Shown here one piece after another: positions 12,345 through 21,060 of a stretch of DNA of 64,000 nt. The notes beneath the pieces are model-generated. The model worked only from the letters and a program-made list of their open reading frames with translations, was not told the origin of the DNA and made no database searches. Both the position numbers and the translations under genes were made by a program. The stretch's first letter is position 1. Every line of letters starts with the position of its first letter. The stretch comes from Adiantum capillus-veneris (Eukaryota; Streptophyta; Polypodiopsida; Polypodiales; Pteridaceae). The stretch is taken from contig CM043956.1 of the NCBI GenBank assembly GCA_014529385.2, positions 85,117,721-85,181,720 on the forward strand. The letters are read 5' to 3'.

Positions 12345-13509
12345 TTATAGACCCTTGGTTAGTGCTGCATACTCAGCTTCATTGTTAGAATGTGAATCTA
12401 ACAATTGGCCCAACGAAAATACCTTTGTCCCTTTGTCATCAAAGACCACTATGCCTGCAGCTGCTTTGTCGGATGCTCGCTTGTAGGCTCCATCAAAGTA
12501 GAGAGAGTATGCTCCTTCTACCATCGGTGGTACTGGAGGTAATCGGACTGGTGGTGGGGCTGGTGGAAGAGGTGGGATGGATGCTTGTAGTGGTGTCTGG
12601 GGTGGATGTAGAATTTGTGTTGGTGGGGGTGGTGTTCGGGGTGGGGGTGTTCTTTCTCTAGGGGGTGACAATTGGTTCCTCTTACCTCCTCTATTATAGT
12701 TTTGTCGTGGTTTGGGACAGTAGTACATACCGTGACCTTCTTCTCCGCAGTTATAGCAATGATACTCCCTGTTTTGTCGTCGTGCTCTTCCAGGGCCTTG
12801 ATCTCTTTCTTGACTCCTCCCTTGTTGTATTAAGTGGATAGACAAATTCTGCAGTTGGTCAGTAATATGGGCCAACATATCTTGTTGGTCATCTCTTACC
12901 CCAAGAGCCGGTGGTGGTGGTGGAATGGTGGTTGTTGTAGTTGCTGGTCGACGCGATGTTCCTGATTCTGCTGACTCGGTTTCTTTGGCTTTCATTCGAA
13001 GCTTCTTGTCTTTAAGGCGAGCAATCTCAACGGCTAACTCGTACGTAGCCGGGAATCTACCTTTCACCTTCTCCTTGAGAAGCGGCCATAAGCCATGCGT
13101 GAACCGATCTTTTTTTAGGAAATCGGGTGCGGCTTCCCCCCTTGCCAGTGACTCAACCCACCGTTCCCACAAATCCACAAATTTGGACTCATAGGTGGCA
13201 TATTCTAAAAGACCCTCCTGCTTTAAGTCTCTCAACTTGTCCCACAACTTTTCTGAAGTGGTACCTCCCCCAAAGCGCCTCTTAAAAGCGGTTTTTAAGG
13301 ATTCCGAGTCATCCTTGGTTGCTTGTGGAAGTGTATTGTACCATGATCTAGCTTCTAGCTTCATGAGATGCTTAAAGATTCTAATTAACCCGGGATTCAT
13401 CCGTATCTTTGTTGCTCACTACACATGCTACTTCAAAGTCATCTAGGAAGTCTGTTACCAAATCATCCCCCTTCTTTCCTTTAAATGTTGGAAATGCTAC
13501 ACTTGCCAT
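12345..13509 (-). pseudogene. Tat-E1 Gag fused to start of RNase H
   Basis: Gag probably starts at the ATG at 13509 (M-A-S-V-A-F-P-T-F). A four-base gain near 13395, relative to Tat-F, shifts the frame, and it reopens from an ATG at 13400. The Gag core has W-Y-N-T-L-P and R-F-T-H-G-L-W-P-L-L-K motifs, then a zinc knuckle C-Y-N-C-G-E-E-G-H-G-M-Y-Y-C and a long Pro-rich linker. The linker runs without a stop into Y-S-L-Y-F-D-G-A-Y-K, the first catalytic Asp of RNase H, and N-N-E-A-E-Y. In Tat-F the same linker ends and protease follows. The junction near 12520-12535 is therefore the scar of an in-frame deletion of about 2.4 kb. Confidence 0.85.
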
Positions 13510-13592
13510 GATTACTGAGAGAGAGCTAGAAAGACACACTGCTTAACTTGCAAAAATTTTTTTCTTCTTTACAAGGAGGCGTGTATACCCTC

Positions 13593-13811
13593 TTATACTA
13601 GGACATAGAGTAAAACTTCAAACGGTACATTGCCTTGTACCAAAAGTAAGACAAATGGCTGATCTGATGCCAGAACCTCAAAAAATCTCTCCCCACCCAG
13701 CATGGTGTCAATGACGTGCTGGTAGTGAGCCTTCAAATCGAGTATTACCTTGATTGAGCGTACACGTGTTGGTATGTGTGATATGTCTTGAGGTAGGTTG
13801 TACTGATTCAT
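13593..13811 (-). CDS. Leader ORF sORF3 of Tat-E1 (72 aa), unknown function
   Basis: This is an intact ATG-started ORF of 72 codons between sORF2 (stop 18 bases upstream) and gag (ATG 83 bases downstream). I do not recognise a domain. The sequence pattern V-R-S-I-K-V-I-L-D-L ... G-G-E-R-F-F-E-V-L-A-S-D-Q-P-F-V-L, then a hydrophobic C-terminus F-E-V-L-L-Y-V-L-V, matches the leader ORFs of Tat-I (52912-53124, 46395-46616) and the free ORFs at 24948-25375. The same positions are conserved: Arg-Ile/Ser-Ile-x-Val near the start, Gly and Arg in the middle, Pro-Phe/Val-x-Leu, and Phe-Asp/Glu-Val near the end. Tat-F has a copy with a premature stop. A beta-rich small protein seems likely; function is unknown. 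Confidence 0.65.
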   Translation of the reverse strand: MNQYNLPQDISHIPTRVRSIKVILDLKAHYQHVIDTMLGGERFFEVLASDQPFVLLLVQGNVPFEVLLYVLV

Positions 13812-13828
13812 GTGAAGCTTAGAGGTGC

Positions 13829-14053
13829 TTAGTCACTGTCCAAGCTTGTGGGAGAGGGTGGTGTTCTTTCCTGAAACAAACTCAGTAGATCCCTAGTTTC
13901 TCTAGTGAGAGTGTGAGCCAATGATTCCGTTATCTGTGCTGCAGCATCAAGCGCGACTTGAAAACTGACTGTGATAATTACCTCGGTGACTTGAGTTACC
14001 CGATTCTCAAAGTAGAATAGTGTTGATTCTCTATTGTGCAGAGCTCCTTCCAT
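13829..14053 (-). CDS. Leader ORF sORF2 of Tat-E1 (74 aa), unknown function
   Basis: This ATG-started ORF overlaps the end of sORF1 by 23 bases and stops 18 bases before sORF3. It has a predicted helical middle (Q-V-A-L-D-A-A-A-Q-I-T-E) and an acidic, Ser/Pro-rich tail. Tat-F keeps it intact at 60049-60273 with most residues identical, although that element is otherwise full of stops. I recognise no domain. Tat/Ogre-type elements are known to carry extra ORFs upstream of gag with no assigned role, and this could be of that kind. Confidence 0.6.
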   Translation of the reverse strand: MEGALHNRESTLFYFENRVTQVTEVIITVSFQVALDAAAQITESLAHTLTRETRDLLSLFQERTPPSPTSLDSD

Positions 14054-14294
14054 TTTGTTGTTGTTCGTTGGTTGTAGGTTGCGGACATGGTTTCGACCTT
14101 CTCCTTCTTCTTCTTGGCACTTGGCTTATGTATATCCACTGGGTTTGGCATGTTGGTTGACTCTCCCACTGCAAATCGATTACCGTTACGCCTGGCACTC
14201 GAGCTTCGATGGATATGCGGAGTTCGTCTAGTTGTGCTTGGAGCTCTTCTTCTTCTGTCGTCCAATTAGCAAATCCTGCTAGCCATTCATCCAT
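14031..14294 (-). CDS. Leader ORF sORF1 of Tat-E1 (87 aa), unknown function
   Basis: This is the first ORF after the primer-binding site (54 bases downstream of it). It starts M-D-E-W-L-A-G-F-A-N and has a short charged helix (E-E-E-L-Q-A-Q-L-D-E-L) that could form a coiled coil. A basic Arg-rich cluster (R-R-R-R-R-R) lies near residue 65. Tat-F has the same start and helix at 60514, but a stop replaces a Gln after about 42 codons. The C-terminal half is less conserved than the first 42 residues. Confidence 0.55.
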   Translation of the reverse strand: MDEWLAGFANWTTEEEELQAQLDELRISIEARVPGVTVIDLQWESQPTCQTQWIYISQVPRRRRRRSKPCPQPTTNEQQQNGRSSAQ

Positions 14295-14347
14295 TCACAA
14301 TAGTTTAGGGGTTTCAGCCTTGTAAACTGAAGGGTTTCATGAAAAGA

Positions 14348-14365
14348 TCCTCAGTGGGGGCACCA
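14348..14365 (-). other. Tat-E1 primer-binding site
   Basis: The minus strand reads TGGTGCCCCCACTGAGGA two bases inside the 5' LTR. Tat-F has TGGCGCCCCCACCGAGGA at the same place and Tat-I a one-base variant. The TGGCGCC start fits the CCA end of a tRNA with a G discriminator base; I cannot name the tRNA with confidence. Confidence 0.75.
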
Positions 14366-14577
14366 AATGACGGGAGCAAAGAGAACCCCGAACCCCGATG
14401 GCCTCTAAAACACCGGGGACCGAATGGCGCGCCTCGAGCCTGTCATGGTAAAGCAAACAGGGGGCACCACCTAGCTTCAGCGGCTAGGACGCAAACAACA
14501 CACCACCATAACAAAGTTTTCATCCAAGAGAGATGGATGCTCGGGAGTAATGATGAAGAGGAAAGGGAATGAGATCA

Positions 14578-14580
<3 letters not shown>

Positions 14581-14637
<57 letters not shown>
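14581..14637. repeat. (GA)n microsatellite in Tat-E1 5' LTR
   Basis: About 28 uninterrupted GA units at the same LTR position as 9355-9411. Confidence 0.95.
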
Positions 14638-14640
<3 letters not shown>

Positions 14641-15110
14641 GGGAGGGGGTATAGCGGCTTAGTACTTAGGCACTACAAAAGGATGGCGAATCCGCACACC
14701 CTTCACACATACACAAGCTCATTCCAAACACAAGACTAGGTGGCGATTCCGCACACCTCACATGGGCAAAACATTGCAAGAAAACATACTCACAAAACCT
14801 CAAGCTTTATTTAGAGAATAAGGCGATGAAATGGGGAGCATAGGGTAGGGGAATGAGAAGGGAGAGAGTGGTAGAGCACATGGAGGATAGGTGGGAGTTG
14901 ATGGCGAAGACTCGCACGAGGGTTATGGCCATCATCCTTCATTTAGTTGCCCTTCATCTTCCATAGCCAAGGGTGTAGAGGTCATGCTCAAGACAAGCAT
15001 GGTGATTGCAGTGATGGTGATGGTGTGGGTGTGTGTGTGTGCACTAGGCACACACAGTGCATAGTGTGTTCTTTGGCGATGTTGTGTGTTTTTGTGTGAT
15101 GGTGACCCCT

Positions 15111-15119
15111 CTTTATATA
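15111..15119 (-). promoter_or_regulatory. TATA box of Tat-E1 5' LTR
   Basis: The minus strand reads TATATAAAG about 830 bases inside the 5' LTR. It would drive the genomic transcript that starts with the leader ORFs. Confidence 0.55.
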
Positions 15120-15948
15120 GGGGAGGAGGGGGGAGAAATTCTAGAATTTAGAAATGAAGAAATCATTATCTACATAGGCCATGTGACTGTGGGCCCCACT
15201 TGTCTGGCTGTGTGTATATGTGCCAGAACAGTAGTCTCATGAGAGAGAGACTAAGAGAGAGAGAGATGGGTTGATGAAAAAAAGTGAGAGGTGACATGGA
15301 GAATAAAGTAATTACAAGAGGGGAGAGAGGGGAGCGTGTTGAGAGGTGAATCTGTGTGCAGATGTGTGTGAACACAAGAAAAATCAGGTAACCACTGGGT
15401 GGGGATGGGTCTATGGGCACCTTTTTCAGTGAAACTGAGTGTGTGTGAGTGTGGGGGAGGTTATTTAGCTACAAGACAAGAGAGATGGCACCCTTTAGAG
15501 AGAGAGGGGGGTATTTGGGTCATGGGATATGATAGGAGAGAGAAAGAGGCGGTGGGGTATACTATTTTGGAAGATAGGGTAAGTTGCATGTGAGTTAGGG
15601 TGCATTATTGGTGAGTTATAATGAATTATTGGTGAGAGGTGGGGTAGCTTGAGGGGAGAGAGAAAGGAGAAAGGACAAGGGGAAGAGAGAGGGGGTTGAC
15701 CTTTTGAGTGGAGGAGAGGAAAAGGGACACCCGACGGGGCAATAGTGAAGAAAAAGGAGGCAAGGTGGGGATGGGCTGCCCCACAGGCATGAGGTGGCCT
15801 TTCTCATATATTTACATAATCATACTTTATTTTTTCTTACTTTTTCCAATGTCTTTTATCACTCCCTCCCTAGGAGGGGGTTTTCATGGGATGGGGACGA
15901 GAGAAGAGGGGTATGGGAGCTTGGCTTGTGAAAAGCCCCCATCACTGT

Positions 15949-16400
15949 ATTCCCATGGATAGACTTAGGCAATCCAAAGACAAAATCCATGGATATGCTC
16001 TCCCATGGTGAATTAGGGATTGGCAAAGGTTGAAGCAATCTAGGTTGATTCCCTCTATCAAACTTCGTCTTTTGGCATACCACACATTTAGAAACATACT
16101 CTTGTATGTTTTCTTTCATGTAGGCCAATAGAAATATGTTTCAATCCCTTTTAGGGTAGATTGAATCCCTCTATGCCCCACATAAGGTGGAGCACGAGAT
16201 TCATACATTACTTTCTCATGTAATGAGTTAGTAACGCATAGTCTATTGCCATAGAGAAGATAACCATCTTGTAAAGTAAATAGTTCTTCTTTCTTCCCTA
16301 GTGCAAGGGCTGAAATCACATCTCTGAAATCGGGATCAATAGCATACTCATCTATCATAGAAGATAGACCATTGTGAGCACTCTCGGTCGTCTTGAGAGT
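15949..16400 (-). pseudogene. Chromo-B integrase N-terminal part
   Basis: This is the zinc-binding domain and the start of the core, cut by Tat-E1. The HHCC residues are visible: His in L-H-E-K-V-M, His in Y-V-G-H-R-G, and the Cys pair in C-V-V-C-Q-K. A one-base shift near 16125 separates the His half (16116-16358) from the Cys half. The core begins with S-I-S-M-D-F and ends at the insertion, before the first catalytic Asp at 9115 or so. Chromo-C has the same segment unbroken. Confidence 0.82.
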
Positions 16401-16407
16401 GCATCGG

Positions 16408-17345
16408 CTACTTGATTATGCTTAACAACAATGTAAGCAATATGAAATGAAATTGTGAAAGGAAAATTTTCCACCTTATTTGTTTGGTGGAGAGCTTGGT
16501 CTGCGTCAGAAAGTACTTAAGGCTTTGGTGATCCGTTTGCAGAATGAAAGGAGTCCCTAATAAATAGTGCTTCCATGAGTCTAAGGAATGTAGAACTACG
16601 AGGAGTTCCTTTTCATATATGCCTAGAGCTTTCTCAATAGGGTCGAGCCTTCGACTTTCATAGGCTATGGCGTGCCCTTCTTGGAGTAAAACAGCTCCAA
16701 GGCAATCACCACAAGCATCACATTGGACCTCAAATGGCTTTGAGAGATCCAACAATGTAAGCACATGTTGAGAGATAAGATTTTCTTTAAGTTTTATGAA
16801 AGCATTGTTCTCGTTGGCAGACCATGTATACCTAACATTTTTCTTTGTTAGGACATGTAATGGTCCCGCAATTTATGAGAACTTTTCTATGAAGCATCTA
16901 TAGTATGCACACATACCCATAAAGCTTCTTAGTTCATGAAGATTCGTTGGTTTAGGCCATCCTTTTATTACCTCTAACATTGATGGATCCATTTTCATGC
17001 CATCTTGAGAGATAATGTGACCTAAATACTAAATCTCTTGTAAGAAAAACTCGCTTTTCTTTTGATTTACAGAAAGTTTATTCTCTCTTAAGACTTGAAA
17101 TATTATTTGGAGGTGTTGCTTGTGTTCATCTAGTGAATTAGAGTAGATGATAATATCATGAAAAAATACTCCAGTAAAGGTTTGCTAGGGCCTGAATAGC
17201 TTCTCCATCAAGTGGTTGAATGTGGCTCGTGCATTGGTAAAGCCAAAAGGCATGACAATGTATTCGTAAAGACCAAATGTGGTGTAAAATGCGGTCTTTA
17301 CAATATCTTAATCAACTATCCTTATTTGATGGTAGCCACTTTTTA
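16408..17345 (-). pseudogene. Chromo-B reverse transcriptase and RNase H, 5'-deleted
   Basis: The RT begins abruptly at D-L-K-S-G-Y-H-Q-I-R near 17335, joined to protease sequence, so the RT fingers are deleted. Motifs that remain are M-P-F-G-F-T-N-A and the YxDD box. The box reads F-F-H-D, so the first catalytic Asp is His and the enzyme would be inactive. Several stops follow. The RNase H portion (16764-16408) has F-E-V-Q-C-D-A-C-G, T-P-F-I-L-Q-T-D-H-Q-S-L-K-Y and a Glu in I-Y-E-K-E-L. Confidence 0.82.
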
Positions 17346-17905
17346 GGTCCTTGCCCCTTGGAAGCACCATCTGCCGGTAGGACATCTCCCATCTCGTAAG
17401 CTTGTATGCCTAGCTTGGTGGCAAACTCTGTGGATATGAAATTATGAGTAGAACCAGCGTCAAAGAGAATAAAAGCATCATGTTCTCTTACCTTTCCCCA
17501 AGCATGGCATAGAGGAAATCCTTTGTGGTGAGCTTCCTCTTCTTGGATTTTGACCAAGGTAGCTCTAGGAGTCTCATGGCCGGTGTTCTTTTGCGGACAA
17601 GCGTGGTACACATGCCCTTGATTGCCGCACTTGAAACATCGGTTATACTTGCGATAATGCTCAAGCTCTTCAGGAGAGAGTTTGTTATTGCCTTTGTAAA
17701 CTCCCTTGTCCTTAGCTTTGTTGGAATTGCCCTTAGGAGACTTTTGGACATTGTCCTTCCCCTCAGGCTCATTGGAACCCTTGTTTTTCGTGGGCTTAGA
17801 ATTTCCCTTAGGAGACTTTTGGACATTGTCCTTCCCCTCAGGCTCATTGGAACCCTTGTTTTTCGTGGGCTTAGAATTTCTCTTAGCACCTATCTAGAAA
17901 TTTAT
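17312..17905 (-). pseudogene. Chromo-B Gag zinc knuckle and protease start
   Basis: The frame carries a Lys/Pro/Asn-rich segment with a 25-residue duplication (17730-17879). A zinc knuckle C-F-K-C-G-N-Q-G-H-V-Y-H-A-C follows, then a spacer. The protease active site is I-L-F-D-A-G-S-T-H-N-F-I-S, where the usual Asp-Ser/Thr-Gly is Asp-Ala-Gly. The protease is cut after about 30 residues by the deletion that joins it to RT. Confidence 0.8.
17730..17879 (-). repeat. 75-bp tandem repeat in Chromo-B gag
   Basis: Two adjacent copies of 75 bases look identical by eye. In the Gag frame they encode a 25-residue basic and acidic unit (K-G-N-S-K-P-T-K-N-K-G-S ...). The length is a multiple of three, so the frame is kept. 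Confidence 0.9.
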
Positions 17906-19158
17906 TTGAGAAGCCACCATAGTATGATGGCTTAAGTGCGGATATGGTGCATGACCTTTGGGAGTTGACATACTCCACCATTTATTCAGTTAAGCTTGCA
18001 CAAAGTTGTTGCTTTTGCTCTCCAAAATCCATCTTTTTTAAAATAGTGTCTTTGAGATGTAAATCCCAAAACTTGTCTACATATTTGTGAATGGATTTGT
18101 AGGGAGAGAGCTTCAAGATTCGCCATTGGGTGAGTAGTTTGTCTTTTGCATCGGTGGCCAAAAACTGCTTCATAATGGAAGCTCTTATAGCTTTCCATGT
18201 TTGTGGAGCTTCACCGTTTGCCCGTAGGCTAGACCACCATTGCCTGGTGGATTTTTGAAAGTGCATAGCTACATGGCGTAGCTTAGAGGACTCCGTGAAG
18301 CTCTCATCTCCAAACGCCGCATCGAACTGTTGGATAAAGGCCAAGACTTTGTCCATAGCACCAAAGGTGCCATCATAGGTAAGGAAAGAGATGCTCTTTT
18401 CTCCCTCTTTGAACTTCTTGAGCTTGGATGACCTCTTCCACGCAACATAGGATTTCCTATGGCCTCTTCTTTTCGATGGTTGAAAAGTTGTACCATTACT
18501 TTCTTCAGAAGATGAAGAATTCAAGGAAGATGGAGAAGAGGATGACCTCTTTCTCGCCTTTTCTTGCCTTGACCTTCTTTGTCTGCACCATCACTTTCAT
18601 AAGAGGAAGAGGATGAACAAGATGGACAAGAGGGTGTCCTCTTTCTTGCCTTTCTATTCTCTTGCATTTTGTCATCCCTCTTTGAATTATGGTGTGGAGA
18701 AGTGTGCAATGGTATTCTCTGTTTTTGAGGTGATGGAGAGCGTTTAGCCTGCCATCTTTGTGGAGCCATCTCCACCGTAGTGGCAGCAAACTCACTTCTT
18801 TCTTGTTCCTTCGGTGGGGGCTCTTGAATTCTCCTTTGGGAAGGAAATGCATCATCAAGAAGCAATTTTTTGAGCCCATTGTATGGATCCTCTTCTTCTT
18901 CCCGAATCGGAGAGAGGCCTCTTTTGGGAGTCTTGCAAGGAGGCTTCTTAGGTACTCTCTAGTCATGGTGGGGAGTTTGGAGAATCCCATGAGCACAAAG
19001 CTGCCGTTGCACTTCACTTTGGAGGGATGGATTGCCCATGGCTTGTTGAAACCTAGAAACAAGGTAGTTAACAAGAATAGGGGCATCATTAGTAGCCTGC
19101 TCATAGCAAAATCAAAGTTATCAACATTAATTTCACTCTATTTACTATTGTCAGCCAT
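17906..19158 (-). pseudogene. Chromo-B Gag, frameshifted
   Basis: The likely start is the ATG at about 19158, just inside the primer-binding site, with a stop within the first ten codons. The N-terminal part is spread over two frames (19104-18521) and is rich in Arg, Lys and Ser. The core (18524-17982) is a typical retrotransposon Gag: a D-G-T-F-G motif, R-H-V-A-M-H-F, R-Q-W-W-S-S-L and W-K-A-I-R-A-S-I. A Ser-rich low-complexity run separates the two parts. Confidence 0.75.
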
Positions 19159-19558
19159 TCTAACAACTTTTAGGTGTAATCTTTTTAGGTGTACTTTGGC
19201 ACTTCAAACCCTAGTTGCTACTCTTCTTTTCCCCTTTAGAAAAAGCACTCAAGCTACTGTACCCGTGGCTTGAATACCATTAATTACAAGGAATAGAAGA
19301 GAGGGTCGTTCAACACCAAAATAGCACCGGCTCCTGTCAAGATTCTAATAGCTCAATAGTGGTTAAGCCGTAGGCAAGCCTTGTAGGACTCCACTATTAA
19401 GACCATAGCTCTCGAAAGCAGTGCCCCGTTATCTGCACAAAGACAGGCTGCAAGGCTGAAAAATCCCTATTCTACTTACTCAATTGCAATTAATAATACC
19501 AACCATTTATGGCTAGCTTGAGGACCTCCCTTCTTGAGCAAGAAAAGAGAAACCTTGT

Positions 19559-19571
19559 GCTCCTGATACCA
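19559..19571 (-). other. Chromo-B primer-binding site
   Basis: The minus strand reads TGGTATCAGGAGC, one inserted base from the initiator-Met match TGGTATCAGAGC. It sits immediately inside the 5' LTR. Confidence 0.75.
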
Positions 19572-19572
19572 A

Positions 19573-21060
19573 TGTAACAATTAATTGCCTAGTAACTTGT
19601 GTGTAGCGGAAAATAGCATGAACATAGAGAGCATTTCATTAGAATAGATTCAAAATGAGAATAACAAGAGTGCTTAGGTGGAGAGAGTAACAAAAAACAT
19701 AACACTTGGTTAGATAGCATGAACAATACTTCAAAAGAGAGAGAAATTAAGCTATTGACAACAATTGAGGACCAGATTTACATGGAGCTGGTCCCCCCTC
19801 CAAAAGGCTTTGTATTTATAGGTTTCTCCCATCAAGAGAGACATTTTACAATACAATTCTTTGTGTTCCTTTAGTACTAGATAGTGCAATGACGATGGAA
19901 GCTTCAATCACTAAGCAAAACACTTGTAAAACACAACATCAATTCTATCACGGTCTCAGACCCAAGACCTCACACACCTTCAAAGATGGTGAGAGCTAGC
20001 GGGGTATGAGAGTAGATTGAGAGAAAGAAGGAGTATTCTTACGAGAAAGATGTACATCTACTCACGTAATCACTCATATTAGCATATCTTAGCTTAGTAA
20101 TTAGCATGGTAGAGGAGATGAGCATGCATTGAATCTTGGATCTTGGTTGGATTTGCATCACAAAGCCAAGAGTTGTTGGTGTAGGCCTCCCTTCTCCAAG
20201 CTTGGAGAAGGTGGTAAGCTTTCCATTAATCCATTAAATCTTGAGAAGGAAAGAGAGTATTCTTTACTACACACATGAGATTGAGTGAGTCTGTGTGTGA
20301 TAATGCCTTGCAAACATCAGCCCCTTCTCTCTCTTGGTCGACCCCTCTTGCTATTTTCTCTTGCTAGCATCCTATTGGACCTCCCCAGGCTTAGCCAATG
20401 GTAATTAAGCAGCATAAGTGATAGCCTTCTGACATGTGTCCCCCTTTCCCCTTTTGTGAGATCTTTAGGTAATTAATTAATGCAACTAAACTCTCATTGG
20501 ACCCCTTTGTCTCTTGGCCAATAGGAATCAGGCAAGCCATTGGGCTGCTGAATGCTCATTGGAGCCCTTGGGAGACTGTCCAATAGTCTTCTAGAGAGCT
20601 TAATTCTTATTGGTTCTTTCATTAAATGTTTTTTAAATTAATTAAACTAGATTTACTCTAGCCTAATTCTCATTGGTCCACCTCCATGGCCATCCAATAG
20701 GATTTGAGTACACCTTGTGGGCATCTGGGCTAGGGAGTTGACATGTGTCCCTCATTACCTTTGTGTAAAGGTGGCTTGTGAGTGTGTGTGTGTGTGTGTG
20801 TGTGAGTTTCTCTCTCATCCCCTACTTTCAAGGCTCGCACCCTCCTTTGTAGGATTCATGAAGTCTTTTGTACACACACACAAAGCATCCAATTTTCCTA
20901 AGCTTAACCATTGGACACAACCTTTGATTTTTGGAACCTTAGCATTTTGGAAGTCTTAATGGGCTGAACCTTAGGGTCTTTAAAGACCATTGTTGCACCT
21001 TGCTCCTTTGCAGATGGCCCCCACGTTTTGGATCCCTATTTTCCCTCCTTTGGATCCCTT
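19573..21060 (-). repeat. Chromo-B 5' LTR, truncated at its U3 start
   Basis: The minus-strand LTR ends in TGTTACA at 19573 (plus strand TGTAACA). It runs to about 21060, where homology to the LTR start in copies 7746 and 27789 stops after the repeated TTTGGATCCCT. A minus-strand TATAAATA at about 19813-19820 could be the TATA box. Confidence 0.78.
19813..19820 (-). promoter_or_regulatory. Possible TATA box of Chromo LTR
   Basis: The minus strand reads CTATAAATACAAAG in this copy. The other Chromo LTRs have a changed version (CATAATACAAAG), so only this one keeps it. Confidence 0.35.

Larger units (their letters stand above)
9139..15944 (-). mobile_element. Tat-E1: Ty3/gypsy element with Gag-RNase H-integrase and no RT
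   Basis: This is a complete LTR element of about 6.8 kb with two near-identical LTRs, a primer-binding site and a polypurine tract. It is inserted in the Chromo-B integrase. Its 3.7-kb internal region codes three small leader ORFs, Gag, an RNase H of the additional type and integrase. Protease, RT and the RT-linked RNase H are missing, by comparison with Tat-F (54541-60591). The second RNase H before integrase and the Lys/Arg-type primer-binding site point to the Tat/Ogre branch, from family knowledge. Near-identical LTRs mean recent movement, presumably with proteins from another copy. Confidence 0.85.
14368..15944 (-). repeat. Tat-E1 5' LTR
   Basis: On the plus strand it reads TGACGGGAGC ... 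CCCCCATCA, near-identical to 9139-10702. It carries a GA tract at 14581-14637 and the TATA motif on the minus strand at 15111-15119. The flanks outside both LTRs share ATTC next to the break in Chromo-B. The four bases touching the LTRs, TCGT on the left and CTGT on the right, are only partly alike, so the duplication has drifted. Confidence 0.9.
6495..21060 (-). mobile_element. Chromo-B: Ty3/gypsy chromovirus, split by Tat-E1
   Basis: This is a degenerate chromovirus on the minus strand. Reading right to left it has a truncated 5' LTR (19573-21060), primer-binding site, Gag, protease, partial RT, RNase H, integrase, chromodomain, 3' UTR and a truncated 3' LTR (6495-7746). The integrase is interrupted by Tat-E1 (9139-15944). 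Chromo-C carries the uninterrupted form of the site, which shows that 9133 and 15949 were once joined. The two LTRs are cut at opposite ends: the 3' copy lacks its U5 end and the 5' copy lacks its U3 start. Target duplications can therefore not be checked. Confidence 0.85.
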
